Origin: Halovenus sp037080055
GTDB taxonomy: Archaea > Halobacteriota > Halobacteria > Halobacteriales > Haloarculaceae
DNA: 64,000 nt
Assembly (NCBI RefSeq): GCF_037080055.1
Contig: NZ_JBAOJI010000003.1
Location: forward strand, 331,608 to 395,607
Direction of reading: 5' to 3'
Below, in pieces: positions 51,592 to 59,043 of this stretch. A program made the position numbers and the translations under genes. Positions within the stretch are counted from its first letter, which is position 1, and each line of letters starts with the position of its first letter. The notes beneath the pieces are model-generated. The model saw only the letters and a program-made list of their open reading frames with translations, did no database searches and was not told where the DNA came from.

Positions 51592-52368
51592 ATGACTGAA
51601 CTGACCGGCGAAGTCCCAGACCTGCATTTCGAGGAGGCCCTCGACGTGATCGAATCGGAACGGGCAATTCTCACCACGGAGATCGAGGCATTCGAGGAGT
51701 TTCTCGACGTTGTGGAATCGGTCACTCCCACGTCCACAGCGGGTTCGAGACTGCCGCCCGTCCAGTCTCAGACTGGCGGCACTGATCTGTTTCAGACGCT
51801 GCGCGCCGGCTACGAGTCGTCCGTCATGGCGGTTCCACATTACGAGACGGAGTATGGCGAATCCTTCGAGACGAACGCCCATACCGAGTTCGGCCCGGAC
51901 ATCGCGACACTGCTCACGACCGGTCGGGTTTTCGAGGCCCACCACAAACAGGCTGTTATCGTCGCGACCGAGGAGAGCATCGAACAGCGTCGCCACCTTC
52001 TCGAAGCCATCGACGAAGAGCAGGCATCGCTCGAACGGTTTCGGGATCCGGTGCAGTCGGTCATCGACGCCATTCGTTCGTTCGACGGCGGGACGCTGGC
52101 GAGCGACTCACCAAAATTACTCGACGGGTATCGCAGACGGATCGACGTTCTCGAATCGCGCTGTCACGACCTCGTCGACCAGCGTCAATCAGAAATCGTC
52201 GGCGACAGGCGCGCACTCTCTCTTCCGATCAGCGGCCCCGACCTGCCCTCCTATCTCTACACTGAGTTGCCGGTCACCTATCCGGTGATCGCTCCGCTGA
52301 CCACGGTGCTCGAATCCGCCGCCGGAATCGGTGCCGCCGTGACGACCGATCAATCGATCCGTTCTTGA
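51592..52368 (+). CDS. Haloarchaeal helical protein (DUF7260-like)
   Basis: 258 residues, predominantly alpha-helical with predicted coiled coils (residues ~15-45 and 125-160). It has the segments FQTLRAGYESSVMAVPHYETEYGE and SLPISGPDLPSYLYTEL that I associate with a haloarchaea-only family of unknown function. A TATA-like GGTTAAGAG 25 bases before the ATG implies a leaderless transcript. No signal, no membrane helix except a weak C-terminal hydrophobic stretch. Confidence 0.65.
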   Translation: MTELTGEVPDLHFEEALDVIESERAILTTEIEAFEEFLDVVESVTPTSTAGSRLPPVQSQTGGTDLFQTLRAGYESSVMAVPHYETEYGESFETNAHTEFGPDIATLLTTGRVFEAHHKQAVIVATEESIEQRRHLLEAIDEEQASLERFRDPVQSVIDAIRSFDGGTLASDSPKLLDGYRRRIDVLESRCHDLVDQRQSEIVGDRRALSLPISGPDLPSYLYTELPVTYPVIAPLTTVLESAAGIGAAVTTDQSIRS

Positions 52369-52413
52369 TCCACTGAAGCTGGTCCTTTTGAGCGTCCTCG
52401 ACGTAGCTTTGGT

Positions 52414-53577
52414 ATGCCGCGGGAATTTCCAGATCTCGACACGACAGTCTCGGAGATCAGTCCGGCCGAGTTCAAACGACGCCTCGACGACGGCGAGCAA
52501 CTGACGCTTCTCGACACCCGGAAACGCTCGGATTTCGAGACGTGGCAGGTTTCCCACCCGAATCTCACCGTGACGAACGTCCCGTTCAGTGAATTTCTCG
52601 ACGACAGCGGCACCGAAGTCGCCGACGAGGTCCCGGAGGGGGTTCCGCCGGGGCCGCTGATCACCTGCTGTGCGAAAGGCCTCTCCTCGAAATACGTCGC
52701 CGAGTTTCTGAGCCGGGAAGGGTGGGAGGTGCTCCCGCTGGAAGACGGAATGCGCGGCTGGGCGAACCTGCTCGAGACACACCCAATCGACTCGTCGGCG
52801 GAGACGACTGTGCTCCAGTTTCACCGCCCGTCGAGTGGCTGTCTGTCGTATCTGTTCGTCGCTGACGACGAGGCTGCCGTCATCGATCCGCTCCAGGTAT
52901 TCGCTGACAGATACGCCGACATCGCCCGCTCGCACGGGGCCGAACTCGTCTACGCGCTCGACACCCACGTCCACGCGGATCACGTCAGCGGTGTCCGAGA
53001 AGTCGCTCGACAGACAGACTGTGCCGCTGTACTTCCGCGAGGGAGCAACGAGCGAGGCCGCCAGTTCGACGCTCGATTGGTCGACGATGGCGATTCGGTT
53101 CCGCTTGGCTCGCAAGCGATCGACGTTCGCGCGCTCCCCGGCCACACGACCGAAAACACCGGCTATCTGTTCGAGGGTGTCCTCGCCGCCGGAGATACGA
53201 TCTTTCTCGACGGCGTTGCACGCCCTGATCTCGAAGACGGCGACGCGGCCGAGGCAGCGGCGGGGCAACTCTGGCAAACCCTGCAGGATCTCGACGACCT
53301 GCCCGAGGAGACAGTCGTCGCACCGGGACACGTCGGTCCGACGACAGTCCCAGACGACGATGGGTCGTTCACGGCCACGCTCGGCCACCTCCGCGGACGC
53401 TTGCGAGCCTTCGACGAATCCCGCGAGGAGTTCGTCGAGCGCGCGACCCGGGACCTGCCGCCACAGCCCAACAACTACCGCGAGATCATCGCGATCAACC
53501 TCGGCCAGCGGGATGCAGACCCAGACGAGGCCTTCGAGCTCGAATTAGGCCCGAACAACTGCGCTGTCTCCGAGTGA
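52414..53577 (+). CDS. Rhodanese-MBL fusion (persulfide dioxygenase-like)
   Basis: 387 residues with two domains. Residues 1-120 are rhodanese-like, with Cys85-Cys86 in LITCCAKGLSSK as the sulfur-carrying loop; 130-360 are a metallo-beta-lactamase domain with HVHADH at 185-190, RALPGHTTEN and VVAPGHVG, as in ETHE1/glyoxalase-II relatives. Likely reaction: oxidation or transfer of persulfide sulfur. Domain order (rhodanese first) is the reverse of bacterial MBL-rhodanese fusions such as the Burkholderia persulfide dioxygenase. Convergent with mgsA. Confidence 0.83.
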   Translation: MPREFPDLDTTVSEISPAEFKRRLDDGEQLTLLDTRKRSDFETWQVSHPNLTVTNVPFSEFLDDSGTEVADEVPEGVPPGPLITCCAKGLSSKYVAEFLSREGWEVLPLEDGMRGWANLLETHPIDSSAETTVLQFHRPSSGCLSYLFVADDEAAVIDPLQVFADRYADIARSHGAELVYALDTHVHADHVSGVREVARQTDCAAVLPRGSNERGRQFDARLVDDGDSVPLGSQAIDVRALPGHTTENTGYLFEGVLAAGDTIFLDGVARPDLEDGDAAEAAAGQLWQTLQDLDDLPEETVVAPGHVGPTTVPDDDGSFTATLGHLRGRLRAFDESREEFVERATRDLPPQPNNYREIIAINLGQRDADPDEAFELELGPNNCAVSE

Positions 53578-53583
53578 AGGCGT

Positions 53584-53976
53584 TTAAACGGCATCCAGCC
53601 CGGCATCCCGAGCGATGCCGTGGATGATATACTCGGCGGAACTACGGGTGGTCGCCAGCGGGATATCGTGGACATCACAGATCCTGAGCAGCGCCGAGAT
53701 GTCCGGTTCGTGAGGCTGGGCTGTCAGCGGATCCCGAAGAAAGACGATCGCGTCCATCTGCTCTTCTGCCACCTCGGCGGCAATCTGTGCATCACCGCCG
53801 ATCGGTCCGGATTTTTTGCGTTCGACGCTGAGATCCGTCTCCTCAATGATTCGCTGGCCAGTGGTCCCGGTTCCGACGAGGTCGAACTCCGAGAGTATCT
53901 GCTCGTGTTTCTGAACGAATTCGATCATCTCCGGCTTCTCGTCGTCGTGGGCGATCAGGGCGATTCGTGGTGACAT
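53584..53976 (-). CDS. mgsA: Methylglyoxal synthase
   Basis: Converts dihydroxyacetone phosphate to methylglyoxal and phosphate. 130 residues; family residues are intact: H10-D11, GTGTTG at 35-40 (phosphate loop), SGPIGGD at 56-62, catalytic Asp62 and RDPLTAQPHEPD (Asp82, His89, Asp92). In haloarchaea it can relieve phosphate limitation because it frees phosphate from the triose pool; that role here is inferred from the phosphate-acquisition genes in the window. Confidence 0.95.
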   Translation of the reverse strand: MSPRIALIAHDDEKPEMIEFVQKHEQILSEFDLVGTGTTGQRIIEETDLSVERKKSGPIGGDAQIAAEVAEEQMDAIVFLRDPLTAQPHEPDISALLRICDVHDIPLATTRSSAEYIIHGIARDAGLDAV

Positions 53977-54079
53977 ACCACACTATTCTCCGGAGAGAAT
54001 AATGATCGTTTGGGCGGCCGGCGGGACAAAACCGCGAAAATCAGGTCAGCATCCGGGTCGATGAACGCTTCAGACTCGT

Positions 54080-55999
54080 TTACTCCTCGTCTTCGTCGTC
54101 AACGTCCTCGAAGTCGGCGTCGACGTACTCCTCGTCGTCACTCGCACCGGCAGCGCCTGCGCCCGGCCCTGCAGCGCCCGGGCCCGCGCCCGCTGCGCCG
54201 GCACCCGGACCCGCACCGCCAGCACCACCGGGACCGCCCGCACCGGCGGCGCCGGCCTGCTGCTGGTACATCTGCTTGCCGATCTCCTGCAGTTCCTCGG
54301 TTAGCGTCTCGGTTGCCTCTTCGATCTCCTCACGTTCTGCATCCTCGTCTTCGAGGACTTCTTCGACATCCTCGATGTGACCCTCGATGGTCTCGCGGAG
54401 TTCGTCGTCGACGGCGTCCTCGTTCTCGTCGAGGACGGTTCGCGCGCGCTGGATCGTCGACTCGGCCTCGTTGCGGGCCTCGATCCGTTTGCGACGTTCC
54501 TCGTCTTCCTCGGCGTGTTTCTCGGCTTCCTCCTGCATCTCCTCGATTTCATCGTCCGAGAGACCGACACCGCCCTCGATGGTGATGTCTTCTTTGTTCC
54601 CGGACTCGCGGTCCTCGGCGCTGACGTTGACGATGCCGTTCTCGTCGAGTTCGAAGGTCACTTCGATCTGCGGGACGCCAGCAGGGGCCGGCGGGATGCC
54701 CGAAAGCATGAACTCACCGAGCAGTTCGTTCTCCTCGGCGATTTCGCGCTCGCCCTGGAAGACACGAATCTGGACAGAGGTCTGGTTGGCCTGTGCGGTG
54801 GTGAAGACCTTCGACTCCTCGGTCGGAATCGTCGTGTTCTTCTCGATGAGTCGCTCGAAGAGGCCACCCTTGACCTCGACACCGAGCGAAAGTGGCGTCA
54901 CGTCGACGAGCACGATGTCGTCGACATCGCCGGAGAGCACACCGGCCTGAATGGCCGCGCCGAGCGCGACCGCTTCGTCGGGGTTGACGTTTTTCTTCGG
55001 CTCTTGGCCGGTCATCTCCTCGACTTTCTCCTGGATCATCGGCATCCGCGTCGATCCGCCGACGAGGATGACTTCGTCGATGTCGTCTTTGCTCAGGCCG
55101 GCGTCGGCCAGCGCCTGCTCGGTCGGGTCGACCGTTCGGTCGACGAGATTCTCGGTCAGCGACTCGAATTTCGCACGGGTGAGCGAGGCTTCGAGATCCT
55201 TCGGGCCGTCGTCGTCCGCGGCGATGAAGGGTAGGTTGATGGTCGTTTCCTTGCGGTTCGAGAGTTCGACCTTGGCCTCTTCGGCGGCCTCGTGCAGGCG
55301 CTGCAGGGCCTGTCGGTCTTCGCGGAGGTCGATGCCGTGTTCGGCCTCGAAGTCGTCGGCCAGATAGTCGATGATCGCCTCGTCCCAGTCGTCTCCACCG
55401 AGGTCGTTGTCACCGTTGGTGGCGACAACCTCGTAGACGCCGCCGCCGAGTTCCAGGATCGACACGTCGAACGTTCCGCCACCGAGGTCGTAGACGAGCA
55501 CGGTCTGATCGGACTCGTCGTCAAGTCCGTAGGCCATCGCCGCTGCGGTCGGTTCGTTGATGATCCGTTCGACCTCGAAGCCGGCGATTTCGCCGGCGTC
55601 CTTGGTGGCCTGGCGCTGGCGGTCGGAGAAGTAGGCCGGGACCGTGATGACGGCGCGTTCGATCTCCTCGCCGAGATACTCCTCGGCGTCGCGTTTGATC
55701 TTCTGCAGCGTCATCGCCGAGACCTGCTCGGGGGTGTACTCCTCCCCTTCGAGTTCCACAGTATAATCCTCCTCGCCCATGTGCCGCTTGATCGATTCGA
55801 CGGTGTTGTCCGGATTCTGGACGGCCTGGTTTTTCGCCGGTTTGCCGACGATCTGTTCACCGTCGGAGAAGGCGACGACCGACGGTGTCGTCCGGTCGCC
55901 CTCGCTGTTGACGATGATCTCCGGGTCGCCACCCTCCATGACCGCGAACGCGCTGTTCGTGGTCCCGAGGTCGATTCCAAGAATCTTGTTGCTCGTCAT
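54080..55999 (-). CDS. dnaK: Hsp70 chaperone DnaK
   Basis: ATP-dependent chaperone, 639 residues. ATPase domain from MTSNKILGIDLGTTNSAFAV through VYDLGGGTFDVS and VGGSTRMPMIQ; substrate domain DVTPLSLGVEVKGG; C-terminal helical lid from ~500 ending in a Gly/Ala/Pro-rich, then acidic, tail. The longer frame to 56071 is rejected because ATG 55999 gives the canonical N-terminus. A TATA element (CTTTTAACC, minus strand, 56026-56034) lies about 30 bases before the start. grpE is upstream, but there is no dnaJ in the window. Confidence 0.97.
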   Translation of the reverse strand: MTSNKILGIDLGTTNSAFAVMEGGDPEIIVNSEGDRTTPSVVAFSDGEQIVGKPAKNQAVQNPDNTVESIKRHMGEEDYTVELEGEEYTPEQVSAMTLQKIKRDAEEYLGEEIERAVITVPAYFSDRQRQATKDAGEIAGFEVERIINEPTAAAMAYGLDDESDQTVLVYDLGGGTFDVSILELGGGVYEVVATNGDNDLGGDDWDEAIIDYLADDFEAEHGIDLREDRQALQRLHEAAEEAKVELSNRKETTINLPFIAADDDGPKDLEASLTRAKFESLTENLVDRTVDPTEQALADAGLSKDDIDEVILVGGSTRMPMIQEKVEEMTGQEPKKNVNPDEAVALGAAIQAGVLSGDVDDIVLVDVTPLSLGVEVKGGLFERLIEKNTTIPTEESKVFTTAQANQTSVQIRVFQGEREIAEENELLGEFMLSGIPPAPAGVPQIEVTFELDENGIVNVSAEDRESGNKEDITIEGGVGLSDDEIEEMQEEAEKHAEEDEERRKRIEARNEAESTIQRARTVLDENEDAVDDELRETIEGHIEDVEEVLEDEDAEREEIEEATETLTEELQEIGKQMYQQQAGAAGAGGPGGAGGAGPGAGAAGAGPGAAGPGAGAAGASDDEEYVDADFEDVDDEDEE

Positions 56000-56025
56000 G
56001 TTATCAGAACATACCCGATTCGTTC

Positions 56026-56034
56026 GGTTAAAAG
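56026..56034 (-). promoter_or_regulatory. dnaK TATA element
   Basis: Minus strand CTTTTAACC, centred ~31 bases before the dnaK ATG, so the transcript start would fall a few bases before the start codon. It suggests that dnaK has its own promoter in addition to any read-through from grpE. Confidence 0.5.
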
Positions 56035-56076
56035 TTGCTAGATCACCTCTCCACGAAGCACAGCCACACACCGCAA

Positions 56077-56101
56077 GCGACGGGCTTTCACCTCCCGTCG
56101 C
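56077..56101 (-). repeat. Hairpin between grpE and dnaK
   Basis: GCGACGGG and CCCGTCGC, a perfect 8-base GC-rich stem with a 9-base loop, 72-96 bases after the grpE stop and upstream of the dnaK TATA box. It may terminate or process the grpE transcript. Confidence 0.5.
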
Positions 56102-56172
56102 ACTCGACTACTAGGGATTTATGTTCAACCGCAATTCGACCGATAGATCACGCATCTCTCCTTCGAGGCCCC

Positions 56173-56997
56173 TCACTCCTCGTCTTCGTCGCTCGCTCCG
56201 GAGCCGTCACTGACGGCGACCTGTGCTGGACGAAGGACCTTCCCGGCCATCTCGTAGCCCGGTCGGTGCAGTTGTGCGACCGTATCTTCGGGCTGGTCGC
56301 TCTCGACGGTGATGAGCACCTCGTGGCGCTGTGGGTCGACATCCGCGCCGAGGTCGGGTTCGATCACCTCGACATTCTCCCGATCCATCTCCTCGTCGAA
56401 CTGGACCAGCGTGGACTCGATGCCGCTGCGGATGTCTGCGTCGTCGTCCTGTTCGAGCGCGCGGGCGAGATTATCTCGAACGTCGAGGAGTCGCTCGACG
56501 AGGTCCTCGGTCGCTCGCTGTTTTTCCTCTTCCATGCGCTTTTCCTGTCGCTTCTTGTAGTTCTGGAAGTCGGCCTGCTTGCGCGAGAGCCGTGATTCGA
56601 GGTCGTCTGCGCGTTCGCGTTCCTCGTCGAGTTCCTCGCGCAGTTCTGCCCGTTCTGCGTTCAGTGTTCGGATGACTGCCGCGACACGGTCGGATGGCGT
56701 CTCTTCGATGAATTCGATCAGATCGGTACCGACCTCCTCTTGTTCGGACTCTGTTACTGCCTCGTCTTCTGTCTCAGTGGTCGTCGTGATCTCTTCGAGG
56801 AGTTCGTCGACATCTTCACTCGGCTCTTCGGCTATCTCTTCCAGTGACCCAACATCCGACTCCTCGGTAGTTCCGGCGGCTTCACCCTCGGCTCCGCCGG
56901 TGTCACGCCGAGCAGCCTGCTCGTCACCCGCCTCGTCGATGCCATCACCGGTCGATTCGGGCGAACTCTCGTCGTCGTCTGCGTCCTGCCTGCTCAT
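56173..56997 (-). CDS. grpE: Nucleotide exchange factor GrpE
   Basis: DnaK nucleotide-exchange factor, 274 residues. The first ~115 residues are an acidic low-complexity tail (Asp/Glu/Ser/Thr); then a long helix (LNAERAELREELDEER and following) and the GrpE core with FQNYKKRQEKR, RLLDVRDNLARAL and the beta domain GYEMAGKVLRPAQVAV. ATG 56997 matches a TATA box 27 bases upstream; the frame opens at 57021. Longer than bacterial GrpE (~200) because of the tail. Same strand as dnaK. Confidence 0.95.
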   Translation of the reverse strand: MSRQDADDDESSPESTGDGIDEAGDEQAARRDTGGAEGEAAGTTEESDVGSLEEIAEEPSEDVDELLEEITTTTETEDEAVTESEQEEVGTDLIEFIEETPSDRVAAVIRTLNAERAELREELDEERERADDLESRLSRKQADFQNYKKRQEKRMEEEKQRATEDLVERLLDVRDNLARALEQDDDADIRSGIESTLVQFDEEMDRENVEVIEPDLGADVDPQRHEVLITVESDQPEDTVAQLHRPGYEMAGKVLRPAQVAVSDGSGASDEDEE

Positions 56998-57017
56998 ATC
57001 CGTACCATGCCCGTTCG

Positions 57018-57030
57018 CCAATAAAAAGCA
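57018..57030 (-). promoter_or_regulatory. grpE TATA element
   Basis: Minus strand TGCTTTTTATTGG centred 27 bases before the grpE ATG at 56997, the usual spacing for a leaderless haloarchaeal transcript. Confidence 0.5.
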
Positions 57031-57074
57031 CGCGACATCAGCGGACGAGCACAGCCGTCACTCTCCAAATAAGG

Positions 57075-57113
57075 ATAGCTAGATACAGCCGCGGGTCAGT
57101 TCTGTATAGCTAG
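57075..57113. repeat. Paired ATAGCTAG direct repeat with inverted core
   Basis: ATAGCTAG occurs at 57075-57082 and 57106-57113, spaced 31 bases; between them ATACAG (57083-57088) and CTGTAT (57102-57107) form inverted arms. It lies between grpE and the winged-helix gene, in position to regulate either. Confidence 0.4.
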
Positions 57114-57151
57114 CATATCGTTCCATCGAGAGACGGCAACATGGTGTAGGT

Positions 57152-57535
57152 ATGGCGACGCAACTTTCGGTCACGGACCGCGAGCCAGCGAACGAAAACA
57201 GTGTCGACAGCGAACCGGATCTGCTCGAACTGCTCGGTGACGAGTACACCCGACGGGTACTGGCGGCAGTGACGGAACAGCCCCGGAGCGGCAGCGAAGT
57301 GGTCGAGGCGGCGGATGTCTCGAAGGCAACGGCGTACCGTCGACTCGGCGAACTGGAAGACGCCGGGTTGGTCGACTCCGAGATGGTCTTTGACCCCGAC
57401 GGTCACCACCACGAGCAGTTCTACGCAATCGTGGAGTCGATCGATATGGAGTTCGGTGCCGATGGGGTTTCGTTTACCGTCAGGACGGCTGGTTCGGACA
57501 CCGACGACGTGTCTGGGATCACTCATCGGATTTGA
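57152..57535 (+). CDS. Winged-helix transcriptional regulator (ArsR-like)
   Basis: 127 residues; winged helix at ~20-85 (LLELLGDEYTRRVLAAVTEQ then SKATAYRRLGELEDAGLVDSE), followed by a short beta C-terminus with no metal-binding Cys. DGHHHEQFYAI holds three His. Ligand unknown. It is next to the alcohol dehydrogenase, 69 bases upstream on the same strand, which it may regulate. Confidence 0.8.
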   Translation: MATQLSVTDREPANENSVDSEPDLLELLGDEYTRRVLAAVTEQPRSGSEVVEAADVSKATAYRRLGELEDAGLVDSEMVFDPDGHHHEQFYAIVESIDMEFGADGVSFTVRTAGSDTDDVSGITHRI

Positions 57536-57604
57536 TGCGAGTTCTGTCGACTTCTCCATCCGAGCGCAGGCGGGTTTTAGTGCAATCGCGCCGAATACCT
57601 GTGC

Positions 57605-58642
57605 ATGAGAGCCGCTGTCTTCCACGGTGAAGGGGAAATCGCAATCGAAGAACAATCGGACCCGACTATCGAGGACCCGACAGACGCGATTATCAGAGTC
57701 ACACACACGGCAATCTGTGGCTCGGATCTGTGGTTCTACCGCGGCCTACGCGAGTTTCCGACGCCCGGAAAAGTCGGGCACGAACCGATGGGCATCGTCG
57801 AGGAAGTTGGCTCCGACGTGACACACGTCCAGCCCGGAGACCGCGTGCTCGCGCCCTTCTGGATCAGTTGCGGCGAGTGCGAGTTCTGCCGGAAAGGGCT
57901 GCACACCTCCTGTGTCGACGGCGATAGCTGGGGCGGCGAGATGAGCGGTGCACAGGCCGAGATGGTCCGAGCACCACACGCCGACGGGACGCTCGTTCGG
58001 ATTCCCGACCGCTACGCCGACGACGAGAAGGTGCTCGAAGCCGCCCTCCCGCTAACCGACGTGATGTGTACGGGCCACCACGCGGCCGTCAGCGCAGGCG
58101 TCCAGGCAGGGGATACCGCTGTCGTCGTCGGCGACGGCGCGGTTGGCCTCTGCGGGGTGCTCGCCTGTCGACGACTCGGCGCAGAGCGCATCATCGCAAT
58201 GGGCCACCACGAGGACCGACTCGAGATTGCCGAACAGTTCGGCGCGACCGAAACCATCAGCGCTCGCGGCGAGGAGGCCGTCGAGGCTGCGACGGATCTC
58301 ACTGATGGCGGCGCGAATCACGTCCTCGAATGCGTCGGCGCGGAGTCTTCGATGGACACTGCCTTCCAGGTTGCCCGACCCGGCGGCACGGTCGGATACG
58401 TCGGTGTCCCAGCGGGCGTCGACGAGGCCGCCTTCCTCGATACGGCATTCGGGGACAACGTCACCCTCGCCGGCGGTGTTGCCCCGGTCCGCGCGTACGT
58501 GGATGACCTCTTAGCCGACGTGTTGCAGGGGACACTCGATCCGTCACCGATTTTCACGAAAACAGTCGATCTGGACGGCGTTCCCGAGGGCTACCGGGCG
58601 ATGGACGAACGCGACGCGATCAAGGTAATGGTGAAACTCTGA
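57605..58642 (+). CDS. Zinc-dependent alcohol dehydrogenase
   Basis: Medium-chain dehydrogenase/reductase, 345 residues. Catalytic zinc: Cys38 in TAICGSD and His59-Glu60 in KVGHEPMG; structural zinc set C97, C100, C103, C111 in SCGECEFCRKGLHTSC. Rossmann VVVGDGAVGLCGV near 178. Substrate specificity is not clear from sequence; threonine/sorbitol/alcohol branches share these features. Neighbours are the winged-helix gene and a small membrane protein. Confidence 0.9.
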   Translation: MRAAVFHGEGEIAIEEQSDPTIEDPTDAIIRVTHTAICGSDLWFYRGLREFPTPGKVGHEPMGIVEEVGSDVTHVQPGDRVLAPFWISCGECEFCRKGLHTSCVDGDSWGGEMSGAQAEMVRAPHADGTLVRIPDRYADDEKVLEAALPLTDVMCTGHHAAVSAGVQAGDTAVVVGDGAVGLCGVLACRRLGAERIIAMGHHEDRLEIAEQFGATETISARGEEAVEAATDLTDGGANHVLECVGAESSMDTAFQVARPGGTVGYVGVPAGVDEAAFLDTAFGDNVTLAGGVAPVRAYVDDLLADVLQGTLDPSPIFTKTVDLDGVPEGYRAMDERDAIKVMVKL

Positions 58643-58644
58643 AA

Positions 58645-58851
58645 TCAGTCTGTCTGCCCGAGTCGTTCTCGAATCACAAGGAAGGCGGCCACGAGCGCGA
58701 CAGTCACTCCGATGAGAGTCGGGACGATCTGCCCGGATCCCCACTCCCAGCCAAGAAACTGCGTCCCGACGACGGCAACAGCGGCCACGAGGACGGCAAA
58801 GGCAGTGACCAGCGGCGATTGTGATCGCCAGCCGCCTGAAGTCAAGTCCAT
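58645..58851 (-). CDS. Small two-helix membrane protein
   Basis: 68 residues with two hydrophobic helices (~14-31 and ~40-60) and a charged C-terminal tail IRERLGQTD. ATG at 58851 has a TATA candidate ATTTATGC on the minus strand ~26 bases upstream. Convergent with the dehydrogenase, two bases apart. Not recognised. Confidence 0.55.
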   Translation of the reverse strand: MDLTSGGWRSQSPLVTAFAVLVAAVAVVGTQFLGWEWGSGQIVPTLIGVTVALVAAFLVIRERLGQTD

Positions 58852-58890
58852 ATTTGCTAGTCTCTGTGTCACTGCATAAATCGTGGGCCG

Positions 58891-58911
58891 CCGTTTCGCG
58901 CTCAGAAACGG
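58891..58911. repeat. Inverted repeat CCGTTTC-N7-GAAACGG
   Basis: Perfect 7-base arms around GCGCTCA, just upstream of the TATA element for the small membrane gene (minus strand) and 132-152 bases before trkH. Candidate operator. Confidence 0.35.
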
Positions 58912-59043
58912 TTTCGTCGCGACTGACCGCCTCTGCCGGATCGAAGCCAAGCGAGTGATCGGAGTGCGTTCCTCTTGAGCTTTAGATATGCAAAAATCGC
59001 TAAGAAACACGTTTTTGTATAGTGGGCATCTCAACTGAGCCAG

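Noticed and set aside
52189..53388. 399-residue minus-strand frame opposite the rhodanese-MBL gene
   Set aside because: Shadow; the plus strand has intact HVHADH and rhodanese motifs.
54080..56997. Expected dnaJ gene in the grpE-dnaK cluster
   Set aside because: No open frame in or near this region has a J-domain HPD motif or DnaJ zinc-finger repeats; dnaJ must lie elsewhere.
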